This document shows positions 36,384 to 47,179 of a stretch of 64,000 nucleotides of DNA, in pieces; the first letter of the stretch is position 1; every line of letters begins with the position of its first letter. The DNA comes from Blakeslea trispora (Eukaryota; Mucoromycota; Mucoromycetes; Mucorales; Choanephoraceae): the NCBI GenBank assembly GCA_025331445.1, contig JAIWNE010000001.1, forward strand, positions 558,001 through 622,000. Direction: 5' to 3'. A program made the translations under genes and the position numbers. The notes beneath the pieces were generated by a model. It was not told the DNA's origin. It searched no databases and saw only the letters and a list, made by a program, of their open reading frames with translations.

Positions 36384-39236
36384 ATGAGTCTAAATCGTCA
36401 TGTTTTAAGTGGTAATGTATTATGCAGATAGTTAAAGACGTGTTATAAACACACAACGATTTCATAGACGATGAGTTGTCTAAAGATATCTTTTCTCAGC
36501 ACTGGATTGCCAACAGCAAAGCGTAAGCCCATATTTTTTTTTTTTATATACAACAAGGAAAAAATAGCGAATAAACAATGGATTGACATATCTTCCCTAG
36601 ACAAACCAAGCATCATCTATATGACGATAATTACTATGGAGAATACCTTAAAAGTGAAGAAGACGACCAAGTAATCACAAACCTACATTTTACCAGTGAT
36701 ATACATCATTATCATCACCCTTATACCATATTCAAAAGTCACCTGAAATCACGTCAAAAAATAATACCAAACAACAATCATACGGTTGTGGACTTTTTCA
36801 AGAAAATGAGACGCCATGTTACAAGTCCTCGTCGTTTATCACAACCTAATTTAGAGCATTTTATTGACCTAAACATGACAACTCGTACCAGCCTTGATGT
36901 AGAGCCCCAGCCTACTTTGACTACGACCGAGAAATACTCAAAGGCAATACATGCACCAACTCGCTTTTTACCTCAGAACCAAGCAGTCCTTACGACAAAA
37001 CAAGATGGCACTATTTTGCTTTTTAACGATATCGCTTCACTCTGCTTCAAAATAGATAAATCTTTTATTGGAAAATCAGTACTTTCAACATTACTAGAAG
37101 ATCCCTCTCGAAAACAGATGACTGCCATATTGAGCCATCGAAAAAGACAGCCTGGGCATGTTCTTGTTTGCGGAACAATTGTAAGCATCGACCTCGGGAA
37201 TTTCGCTAGTTATCTCCCCCTCTCTCATCAATTTATTTATTTTTAAGGTATCGATTGTCAAAGGCAATGGCACAAAATCAATTGCTTCTCTATGGCTGAA
37301 AGAAAAGAATTCGGATCAAGGTGAATCAATTTATCTCTGGATCTTTGAGGAAATCTATGAAACTTCCTTATCTGTCTATATGGACTCCGAAGTAAGTATT
37401 TTCTTTATTCTTACTTTTTTTCGATCAAAATTGTAATGATTAAAAAAAGGCATTGCGTTCTTTTTTTAGTGCACCATTCATAAAGTCTTGGGCACAATGA
37501 TAGAAACATATGGGTATAAAGAAAATGAGATGATAGGCAAGCCTATTCATTGTCTCATTCCCGCCCTTGCAAATGAACAGCACAATAGGCTAGATAAGAT
37601 GGGTGAATTGAAATTTTTTGGAAGCCAGACAAACAAAGGCGCTTCATTTCCCGTTCTTCTTCATCTTAGTCGCCATGTTGCTATGGATCAAAATGATCGT
37701 GCCAGTTTTGTTGTGAAAATCACTTCTTTACCTTGTATCACAGGCTCCCTGATCCTTGAACGCAGTACGGGGCGTGTAACTGAAGTTAGTGCTGTGTTGG
37801 CTAAATACTTGTTTGGTCGATCCATGCAGCATATTCTGGACCGACCAATGTATGCAGAAAGCCTTATTCCCTGCCTTTCAAGCCTCTTGCCTGTTATGAA
37901 GCGACGCGATACACTTTCTGGCACGCAATGTCGACAAAGGCTTAAAGACACTGATATAGTTCATGTTGTACATCGTGATGGTAGCCACTTTGAAATCGAA
38001 TTGCAATTAAATAACAAACCGGATGGATTTGTCGAAGCAATCATTACCTATGATCGCATCCGGGCTATGTCAAGACATGAAAGAAGATTGGAATATGCTA
38101 GTAAACCTAAGCGACCAGCAGCTATGCGTTCTTTAAGGATTTGCTCTTTCGGAGCAGTAGAAGAACACAAAAGATTGTTTCCTATACTTGATGTATTCCC
38201 ACCTAGTCCTTCACCAAGTCACCTCGAGCTTACTAGCCAAACGCACTCTCTAGATGACTATGTCATCCTCAGTACTTTAGGTCAAGGAACCTATGGTATG
38301 GCTAAATTGGCCTACCGCAAAGACGATCCATCCATGGTGAGTTACACAGGACAGTTTTCCAGAAAAAATCATTAGACTAGACCATTTATTGTTAGAGAAA
38401 AGTGGTGATCAAGTATATATTTAAATCCCGCATCCTTATTGATTCATGGATCAGGTATCGGCTAAGCAGAAATTTATCTGTATGTCTTTGGAGGGATTTA
38501 ACTTATCAATCTTCAATTAGGGATCGTCAATTAGGATCAATACCCATGGAGATTCACATCTTGCGCAAACTACAAAGACACCCGCACAACAACTGCTGTC
38601 AGCTTGTAACTTTTATGGAGGATGATGACTATTACTTTTTAGTCATGAACCTTTTGGACGATAGTATGGATTTGTTTGATTATATAGAGAGTAATAATGA
38701 TATGACAGAGGACGAAATGAAGCGGATTTTCTATCAAGTGGCATGTGCGACGAAACACCTTCATCAACAAGGGATTGTGCATAGAGATATCAAGGACGAG
38801 AACATCATTCTGGATCGCCAAGGCAGAGTGCTCTTGATAGATTTTGGATGTGCAACGTACTATAAACGGGGAAAACGATTCGATACATTTGCCGGTACAC
38901 TAGAGTACTGCGCTCCAGAGATTCTTCAAGGACAGCCTTATGCTGGGCCACCACAAGACATCTGGTCATGCGGTGTTTTATTGTACACACTTATTTACCA
39001 TGAGAATCCATTTCACAACATAGATGAAATAATGGAGAAAGAGTTAAGAGTACCCTTTGTTCTATCCGAAGGTAGATACCCGTCTCAAGCTGATTTGTAT
39101 CATCTGGTTTACTCATTTTATCTCTTGTTTAGCATCTTTTGACCTAATTAGCCGTATGCTGCAGCGGGATGTGGAATCGCGGCTTAATATTGACGACGTT
39201 TTAAATCATCCTTGGTTCCATGATGTACGGCAATAA
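36384..39236 (+). CDS. PAS-domain serine/threonine kinase (PASK/Psk1-like)
   Basis: PAS kinases sense metabolic state and, in yeast, phosphorylate Ugp1 to steer glucose to wall glucan. About nine exons give 750-800 residues. The start at 36384 (MSLNRHVLS) joins via a 53-bp or similar intron to DDELSKDIFSQHWIANSKA, keeping frame into the main body. PAS-like region: AVLTTKQDGTILLFNDIASL and VLGTMIETYGYKENEMIGKP. Kinase domain: YVILSTLGQGTYGMAKLAYR (Gly loop), RKVVIKYIFKSRIL (catalytic Lys), IVHRDIKDENIILDRQGRVL (HRDxKxxN), LIDFGCATYYKRGKRFDTFA (DFG), GTLEYCAPEIL (APE) and HENPFHNIDEIMEKELRVPF, a PASK hallmark. The final exon gives ASFDLISRMLQRDVESRLNI and ends DVRQ. Micro-introns split the N-lobe, so simple ORF calls truncate it. 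Confidence 0.9.
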
Positions 39237-39858
39237 TAAAAAAGAAATCGATTATGCATGAGCTAAACACATTCAGTAAAACAACATTGTTCTCTAGTAG
39301 AGTAATCCCGTGAATGTATATGTAGTTTCGCAATATTTGTCGACTGCATTGAATACAAGCGTTGTAGTTGAATAAGAAAACGGAATAGTAAGCCAATTCT
39401 GTTTTTTTTTTTCAATAGTTGAGATGCTTGGACCTAAGCTCTCCATTTTCAACGCTACCACAGCTGTTGCTTACTCGCTTATGAAAACCAATTAGCAGAA
39501 AAACCATTCTATCTTGAGATGTCTTCTTGAGAGTCTTGCTATTCTCGTTTGGAGTGATGTTTATAATGGAGCTTGAAACAGAGATTAACTATCGACGCTG
39601 TTAGTTTCTAGACGATCAAGACGTGTATTGGTATGGACTAGATTAAAAACAAGTCTAAAGAAACATACCTTGAGAAATCAGTTCGCTCAAAGCCATCAAC
39701 GGTAAATTAGGTCATCAACATGTGTTTGCTGAAGCGGACAAGAAACCGTTTTACAAAAAAAGAAATTCAAAAAAAACACGCAGAAATTCCTATCACTCCC
39801 TTTTTCTCCTCTTTCTCTCTCTCTCTCTCTCTTTTTGCTCTCTTGTTTGTTTTAATTG
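39237..39858. other. Intergenic region PAS kinase to arrestin-like gene
   Basis: No gene is visible in these 622 bp. A CTCTCTCTCTCTCTCT pyrimidine tract at about 39812-39832 lies immediately upstream of the arrestin-like start and probably marks its promoter or leader. Confidence 0.5.
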
Positions 39859-41051
39859 ATGATCGAGAAATTGCTGTCAAATTTGCAAATTAAAATCAAT
39901 GTTGAAAATGACCAGCTCATCTTGCATGGCTCTGCAGCAGAGTCTGTAGGTTGTGTATTGCGTGGCACTATGATTATCAGGTTGAAAGAGGCGACTAAAA
40001 TCAAGTCGATTTCACTTGAGTTTTCTGGAAAGAGCAATACTTCATGGTTACAAGGTTAAAATAAATTTCAAATAGAGAGAACGGGAAATGACAGAATTAC
40101 TTATCAGATGCTATCATAAATCATCCATTTGCCTATCTCTCTTTTTTATTATTATTATTAGATATTAGCGATATATCTAACGACTCATCTGAACAAGAGC
40201 ATCAAATCATATCTCATGTATGGCTTTTTCTTCCCAGACAGACAAAACCACGCATTGTTCCTGCTGGAACATATAGTTATGCATTTGAATTAGCTCTACC
40301 TGGGAATCTGCTGGAAAGTACCTATATTCCCGGGTTTTATACAGTTCAGTATAAACTAAAGGGAACTGTTGAGCGAGGCAAACTTTTGCCCAACATTTCC
40401 GAAAAGACTCGTATCTTGGTTTCACGACTCAGCTCAGTACCCACCAACGAATTACTCGAGCCGAGCATTGTTACTCATCGATGGAGTGACAAGCTAAATT
40501 TTGAAGTCTCATTACCCAAGCGTTTTTACACTTATGGAGATACCATTCCCATCTCGGCCATTGTCTGTCTCAATAGTTCTGCCACCAACTTGCGCTTAGA
40601 AAGCTTAACGAGCTATTTCAAAGAGCATGCCTATTGTCGTCGACAATCTTATGATCGCTCGCAGAAGCGCATTCTTTATTCTGTCTCTAATGGGCAATTC
40701 AAACCGTCTGAACATAATTCGGGCCAGTGGTCATTAGTTCAAAACGTTAAATTGCCTTCATCGCCTTTCGAGTTGCAATGCGATAATAAGAATGAGAATA
40801 TCTGCATTCGTCATAAACTTAAAGTGATCCTATCTGTCATCAACAAAGAAGGCTTCACATCGCAAGTAACAGTGAACCTACCCATTGTGATTGCTGCTTC
40901 AACACAAGCAGTCTTGCCATCATATGACGAAATTGGCCTTACCTTACCTTATAACCCAGCATCCTTTATGGTGAACAGCATAATTCCTTATGACCGTTCT
41001 CTACCTTCTTATCATTCCGTTGTATATGGCTCTTTAGCTTATTTTCATTAA
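39859..41051 (+). CDS. Arrestin-domain protein (alpha-arrestin/ART-like trafficking adaptor)
   Basis: Two exons give about 365 residues. The first encodes the first strands of the arrestin N fold (MIEKLLSNLQIKINVENDQL; VLRGTMIIRLKEATKIKSIS). After the intron come ISHVWLFLPRQTKPRIVPAG, YSYAFELALPGNLLESTYIP and FYTVQYKLKGTVERG, the conserved N-domain blocks, then a C-domain with RRFYTYGD-like KRFYTYGDTIPISAIVCLNS. The C-terminal tail has two LPSY motifs (LPSYDEIGL and LPSYHSVVY), suitable for WW-domain binding by a Rsp5/Nedd4-type ubiquitin ligase. It may therefore tag plasma-membrane transporters for endocytosis; that role is inferred from the family. The start is the ATG at 39859 behind a pyrimidine tract. 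Confidence 0.83.
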
Positions 41052-43114
41052 TTGTATATCTTTTCTTTTTAGAGTTTACAAATCTATATATACCCTCATT
41101 CAAAAATAAAAGGTGAATCAACTTATTTGTTATGCCCTCTTGGACTATGACAACAACATTAGATAGTGCTATTAAAATGATGTTTCAATAGAAGAAACGA
41201 CCGAAAGAAGGACATCTAATAAAAGTAAAACATATTCGAACCATGTATTGTTGCAAGGCTATCTCGTACATGACTCTCTTTTCTCTGTTAATACACGCTA
41301 TGCAATCTCTTTTTTTTTGTGTTCCTGATTTTAAGTCTTGCGCAGATAAAACCTGTGTACTACTAGGGAATTTGGGGGGGGGGACTATTTGATCACTTTG
41401 ACAACTTTTGAAAGTATGCTCCAAGGCCTTTGAATTATTCCAAAATACACAAGCCATCTCAAAATTGTTTGTATTATATATGATGGATCAACAGATACAC
41501 AGACAAAGCATAGCATGCAGAGAAAGATACTGATAGTGTCTGTAGTGTCCGAGAGCCTTGATGGTTTTCTTGAATGTCAATGTAACTGTTTATTAAACTT
41601 TGATAGGTTGTCAGATATCAAGCTTGAGCAGTTATTGTGTATTTAGTGTATGTATTTAGATAGTTCAATCACTATCCAAAATGATAAAGGAAGATAAGAA
41701 CCGATGAAACTGCAGTCTGAAAAATCAACTTCAACTGCCAGATAAGCTATTAGTTTCTCATCAACGCTTTATTTCTTTGAGAAAAGGTATTTTGTAGTGA
41801 TACTGTCAGTTTGAGCGATGGAATTGTAGCTAATTTCTTTTCAGATTGTTTCTACACTTTATGTCCTTCCTATATGCCTTTTAATGTTGGAAAAACCAAA
41901 TTCAAAAACTGGTTGTGGAAGGAGTTAAATGTTGTTTGAACAGATAACTAGAAGAAACTAAAGTGACATGTCATACAAGAGCCTTTACTAAACAAAGACA
42001 CTTTGACATCAAGAATTCAAGAAGCCAGACTGTCAATTACTCTTGGCAATTTTGAAGACTGAATAAATGCTCAAGTTCATATTAGAATGAATGTCTAAAC
42101 AAAGAAATGCCATGTGGAATTGATGTTTAGAAACCTTTGATTGGAAAAGGTGTATTGGTTTATATGCTGATGACGGCTCTTCTATGGATGTTGTCAGCAT
42201 CAAGAAATCAGCCCTCTAGATATACATGATTTAAGCAGCACCCTTCTCAGCCTAGGCAAACATGCTGTTAAAAATATCCCAGTCCTTCCTACCAACAGCT
42301 CCAAGCATTCAACCACTTGCTGTACCTCTCAGCACATACTCAATCAACGACCAAAAGGGTTTAGACAAAGTCTATTTTTTTTTCTGTCTCTTCAAAAGCT
42401 TGTCTCATATTTTACTCGTTTGTTTCTGTCAATTCTGACAACTTTGTTGGCCATCGAATGATGCCAGATTCCAAATGAACCTGTATGACGCAAGTCAGTG
42501 ACAGGCAAACAAGTGCCAAAATGAGGCTACTGTCGATATGCTGACAAAGTTAACGTTTCTTTCTATTCATATAGAATGGCAGACCAACTCTCTATTTATT
42601 ATCAAGACTAATTCAAGTATTTTGAACAAGCAAAAATCGATTCTAATGGGGCCTACTTCTGGCTCAGATACATTGTCAACAAAGAGCAAACATTTGTCTT
42701 TCTGGAACTTCTTTTGAGGAGTCATTGTATGACGCAAGCTGTCATTTGATACAGTTCGAAACAGAGTACTTTCATGCCTTCGACAGTGCTTTGTCAGCGG
42801 ACGTAATTATGATCATAAGAAAGTTATCGCTCAAATCCCGATTATCTGAAAACAGGCTGACAGGCATTTAGTTTGTTGTACATGTGTCACAACCAAATAA
42901 GCATTAAAATAGAGATGTAGTTGGCGCTAAATTAGTCAAATTCTTTTATTTATGCAAACTAATATATACAATGTTTTACATGAAAACTTTGACATTTAAA
43001 TAACAAAAGAAAAACAACAACAAGATATCTTTTAAAGAAGGTGCAGGATATTTACAGGAGGAAGAGAAGTAGGATAGTACAGTCAGTCGAAGCAATGCGT
43101 GTGTGTGTGTGTGC
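41052..43114. other. 2-kb gene-poor region with decayed coding fragments
   Basis: No intact gene is supported. Two plus-strand stretches look like broken coding sequence. One is at 42210-42374 (SPLDIHDLSSTLLSLGKHAV and on). The other is at about 42576-42748, where an ATG frame MADQLSIYYQD stops, then continues FKYFEQAKIDSNGAYFWLRY. A 10-G run lies at about 41374-41383. Confidence 0.45.
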
Positions 43115-43303
43115 TTATTCCATTGGATTTGTCTTTCCATCTTGAGGTCGCTTTTCTCGACGACGTTCTTTTCTTGTCATCCATGAAGTTTTCGCATTTT
43201 TGAAAGAAACATACATTTGGTCTAGATGAGAGTGTCTTGGTACTTTGGATTGCATAACGACTCGAGAATAGGAAGAGCGTTTAGGTTGTGCGTAAGATGT
43301 CAT
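43115..43303 (-). CDS. Small hypothetical basic protein (62 residues)
   Basis: A single-exon frame opens MTSYAQPKRSSYSRVVMQSK at the ATG at 43301-43303 and ends SWMTRKERRREKRPQDGKTN plus PME. It is Arg/Lys/Ser-rich with no membrane segment or known domain. Codon use and an isolated position with AT-rich flanks make a small expressed gene plausible. A GTGTGTGTGTGTGTG run lies immediately 3' of the stop. I do not recognise the family. Confidence 0.4.
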   Translation of the reverse strand: MTSYAQPKRSSYSRVVMQSKVPRHSHLDQMYVSFKNAKTSWMTRKERRREKRPQDGKTNPME

Positions 43304-43403
43304 GGTTATTTGAAATGAACAGAAATAAAAGTAAAACAAAGTAGAAAAAAAAAAGAAGAAATTGTTTCTGATCCAAGCTTACTTATAGTTGTTCCAGTGC
43401 CAA

Positions 43404-43642
43404 TTCGCGGATTCAATAATAAAAAAGAAAAGTGCGGATTTTAAAAATCAATCTGCAAGGTTTTTGAACTTTTTCCATGGAAAAAAAAATACACTTTTCA
43501 CTGATAGGTTGCATTGAACTATGGTTTAAAAAAAAAACACTTAGATAGGCTTGTGGTTGATGCGTTTTGTTCATTCTGGTCGTTAAAGTGCTTAATTATA
43601 TTGTAAAGCTGCTGAAAGTGGTTTTTTTATTGAATCCGCGAA
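43404..43642. mobile_element. MITE-like element with 16-bp perfect terminal inverted repeats
   Basis: TTCGCGGATTCAATAA at 43404-43419 and TTATTGAATCCGCGAA at 43627-43642 are exact reverse complements enclosing 207 bp of non-coding AT-rich DNA. Size and layout fit a miniature inverted-repeat element, but no target-site duplication is evident and no other copy is visible in the window. A long palindromic regulatory structure is an alternative. Confidence 0.45.
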
Positions 43643-43660
43643 CGACTGTACCAACAGCTA

Positions 43661-43832
43661 AAACCTATAGAATTTGGCGTTTTTTTGATAGAATCTTGAA
43701 AAAAGAAAAGAGGACGATCAAAGTAGAAAATTGATTGGTTGAACTAAAAAAGGAACACGCTTATTTCTTAACTGTCGGACAAAGCTTTCACCTTTATTTC
43801 ATTTTTCGAAAGTGGCCAAATTCTATAGGTTT
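43661..43832. mobile_element. Second MITE-like element with 18-bp perfect terminal inverted repeats
   Basis: AAACCTATAGAATTTGGC at 43661-43678 and GCCAAATTCTATAGGTTT at 43815-43832 are exact reverse complements enclosing 136 bp with no coding sequence. It starts 18 bp after the previous inverted-repeat structure and ends 78 bp before the kinesin stop codon, so it may lie in the kinesin 3' flank. No clear target-site duplication is seen. Confidence 0.45.
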
Positions 43833-43910
43833 CACTGTAAACTTTATCGGACACGAAGCCTTCTAATAAAGGAGTGAATAGACTTGTTTCTATGGTAACA
43901 CAATCTCTCT

Positions 43911-46900
43911 TTACCTTCTGCGTTTTTTGCCTTTTGTTTTAAATAGCTCAGTTATGTCACTGTCGTAGTCCTCTTCCATCACTTGATTATCTTTGGCTGT
44001 CAAGAAAGGGGAAGAAGGGGTGTTCTAAAGAAAGAACAGGACGTTGAGTTCTATTTTTACTAAAAATAAAAATAAAAAAACGGCCATTGCATAGATTACC
44101 TCATTCTCCTTTCTATCGTCATTATCCACTAGATTAGATGGAATTGCTTGGAGCCTTTCAAAGGCTGATTTTAGACGCTTTTGTCCATGACAGAGAATCT
44201 TCAAGTGTATATAAATTAGTCATAAATACCAGTCAAACAGTAAAAAACTTACTTTCACTCTTTGCTTTAGTCTTGCATTCTCAGCAAGAACATGATCTAG
44301 CTCACTCGTATCCTTACAGGAGGACACTGGATCAGCCAAAGGAGGAGGAGGGGGAGGGGGAGGAGAGTGCGACAAAGAAGGTAGTTGAGCGTATCGTTTA
44401 AAGAGTCGGATAGCTCTGTCACGTATTTGATAGGGGTCTTTCTCAAACTCTTCTTGAGCAATCAGCTTCAATAGTTTACCCATTTTGGTATCCTAATGTA
44501 AAATGATCTAAGTACAAGGAAAAAGTCCCTCTTTTTTTTTATGAGTGATGGATGTTACCTTGGCTAACTGAAAGGTCACATCTTTAAACTGCTCTACCTG
44601 TTTCATGATGTGATCTGCATCCTCACATAACTATGATGTCTATGAGAAATCAAGTCTACTTCTGCTTATTACTATACCTCTTCTTTCTTGAATATACTCT
44701 TTCTCAATTGTTTTCTTAAGCTGAGAAATGTGTGATAGGGTTCTGAACTAGTTGACTGTTGTATTGAGCTAGCTTCATCTTCATCTTCAGAACCTGGCAA
44801 GTTTGAAAATGGCTCAAGGAGTAAGCCTTGTGACTTTTGTTGTTCTATCTGGTCTACCCGAGTTTGGATTATTTCTTGTCTGCTTAATCTTGAGTTTAGA
44901 TGGTCCAGCTCTTTTGTTATCCTACATTGTCTCTCCTGAAGCTAATTATGGATAAGTTTCTATTGGGCCAAACTCAATTGTATGCAGAAGCCTCTTTTTT
45001 TGTTTTCTTTTAGGCTTTTACCTCATGTAGAGCAATGTGTTCAGTTGGGTTGGTTTCTTGTTCAGCCAACATACTTGCGTTTTTTAATTGGTCATTTATC
45101 GCATCTGTCTAGAAACAAAGGAGATGTCAACATGTCCATCCACTTTCGGTACGTGTAACCTTACTTCTTTTTTTAGGGTTGCCAAATACAGATTTTCCAT
45201 TCGCTTCATTTCTGCTGCCATCTCCTTGGTCAGTTGCATACGAATATCATGCTCTGTTCGAGCCGCTCTAGATTCAGCATCTAACCAATTCCCAAACAGC
45301 TCCTCTAGCTGGTGTATCATGCTGTCCACTAAAGTCTCATCCTGTTCTTCTTCTTCATCGTCCGAAGCAATAGGTAAAGATGATGTGAGCGTATGTTTAG
45401 GCAACTCCAACACATGCTGCAGCTTGGGCTGTGACCAAGTCATGACATCTTTTGCAACAGCCGCAAATTTCATCACATGATTGTTTTCGTCAAACCCAGT
45501 GTCCATAGGGTTAATGTTGACAATGATAGCTGCCTTTCCATCTCCTTCAAATGAACTCTTGAATAACTCAGTCAGTTTGCTATGACGAAAGGGAACAAGT
45601 GATGGCGCCTATCAGACGAATCAATTTGGCTGTACTTTCATTCTTTAGGCGATATTTACCTTGCCCATCTCCATCTTTAGTTGGTTCATTCGAAGCACTT
45701 CCATGCATTGTCCAAGCACCATCAATGACTTGTTGATGTTGCCTGCTTCTTTTAGCCTTTGTCCTGTACTGTTTGTGTTTCGATAGCGTTCTGAACCTGC
45801 CAAGTCAACCAATGAAAGCTTAGATAAGGTGGCATATTCAGGTGCATGAGCCGAGTATCGAACAAGATGTACTGTAAACACACTGTGACTTCGACTGCTG
45901 AATTGGTTCATCAGTGTAGAGAAAACCTGTCGATTCTTTTGGCCTAACCTAATCATGGCATCTGCCTGCTTGGCTGTATATACACGCACTAAATGAGCAT
46001 CTCCAATATATTTATGACCTGTCTGTTGATCGTATTTGAGTGATAATGGCTGTCTCTTTTGCTGCCTTGATTTAGACTGCTGAGGTAAAAATAGATCAAA
46101 TAGCTGTTCATTGTAGATTTCAACAAAAGAAATCCAGACAGCATATTGGAAATTGGGATCAATGTCTATTTCGGGTATCTCTGATTCTTCATCCATCTTA
46201 TCATCCGCCTCTTCTAGATCAGCTTCTTCCTGTAGATATTCCCCCCGAGAAAAAAAAACAATAAATAGGCTAGTGATGAATTCATTCTATCTGCTTACAT
46301 ATAAATATCTATTTTCTTCTGCTTCATCGTCATAAGGTTGTAAGGAATTATGCATGACAGGTTTGACCTAAACAGAAATTGAGACATACTTGTCTATTTG
46401 TCTTCTTTTCTTTTGCTTTACTTTAATATTGCCCTGAGCATGCTGAATATTTTTGAATATAGTGTATATGGTGCGAGGTAATAGGCCTGCCTGATGTCCT
46501 TCTTTACCGAGCATGGTAAATGTTTTGCCAGAATTAGTAACACCATAAGCAAATATCAATGCATTTTTGCCGTGAAGTGTGTCTTTCACTAAATCGAGGC
46601 AAGTTTCATGAAAAAATGTTTGTTGATCTGTTTCCTCCTTAAATACTCGAGTAAATCGATATCTCTCGGGTGTTTTGTGGCGAGTACGATAGCTATCCTA
46701 GATCGCACAGAGAGACGATAAATAAAACGTATTATTGGTACAAGCATCCAATGAGTACCTCAGGAGGTGTCATGACAACCTCGAAATTGTCCAAGACATC
46801 GATATAAGGTGTATTCGTCTGTCCTGGAGGATTTTCAGGTGTAGGCCGAATTCTTAAAAAGGCCTTTGAAAAAAGGTTAGTGCTGAACCGTCTGTCAAAC

Positions 46901-47043
46901 GAGTGATCGCTTACTTTGAGTGGTTCCTTTTCAGGATCATAGCTTTTGTATCGGTGTGCATCATCAAACTGTCTAAGGGTTCTTTTCTGTTTGTTTACTA
47001 TATGGGATCCGTGTTTCTTCAATGCTGACTCATGTCGACTCAT
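43911..47043 (-). CDS. Kinesin-6 (KIF20/KIF23-like) motor protein
   Basis: About ten exons join to a motor of roughly 850 residues. Motor motifs: AFLRIRPTPENPP, LIFAYGVTNSGKTFTMLG (P-loop in the GVTNSGKT form seen in kinesin-6), NQFSSRSHSVFTVHL (switch I) and LSLVDLAGSERYRN (switch II), then GNINKSLMVLGQCMEVLR. Between P-loop and switch I sits an insert with acidic residues (EEADLEEADDKMDEESEIPE), another kinesin-6 trait. Coiled coils follow (AEMKRMENLYLATLKKE), then a proline run (SPPPPPPPPP) and a C-terminal DSDITELFKTKGKKRRR. Kinesin-6 motors build the central spindle for cytokinesis; in filamentous fungi the role is less clear. The start is the ATG at 47041-47043, 136 bp from the divergent TRM3 start. 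Confidence 0.87.
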
Positions 47044-47179
47044 CCCTTAATATCGAAAAGAATATGAATGAGAGAAAAAGTAAAAAAAAAGCCATTTTTT
47101 TTTCAAAGCGATTTCAACGTTGATTTGATTCAAACAAATTTTTTTACCTTTTTCCTGGGCTTTTCTTTTTTTTTCTTTA
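47044..47179. promoter_or_regulatory. 136-bp bidirectional promoter between kinesin-6 and TRM3
   Basis: The two start codons face away from each other across 136 bp of T/A-rich DNA. Both promoters and 5' UTRs must fit here, so the two genes are probably co-regulated or share core elements. Confidence 0.5.
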
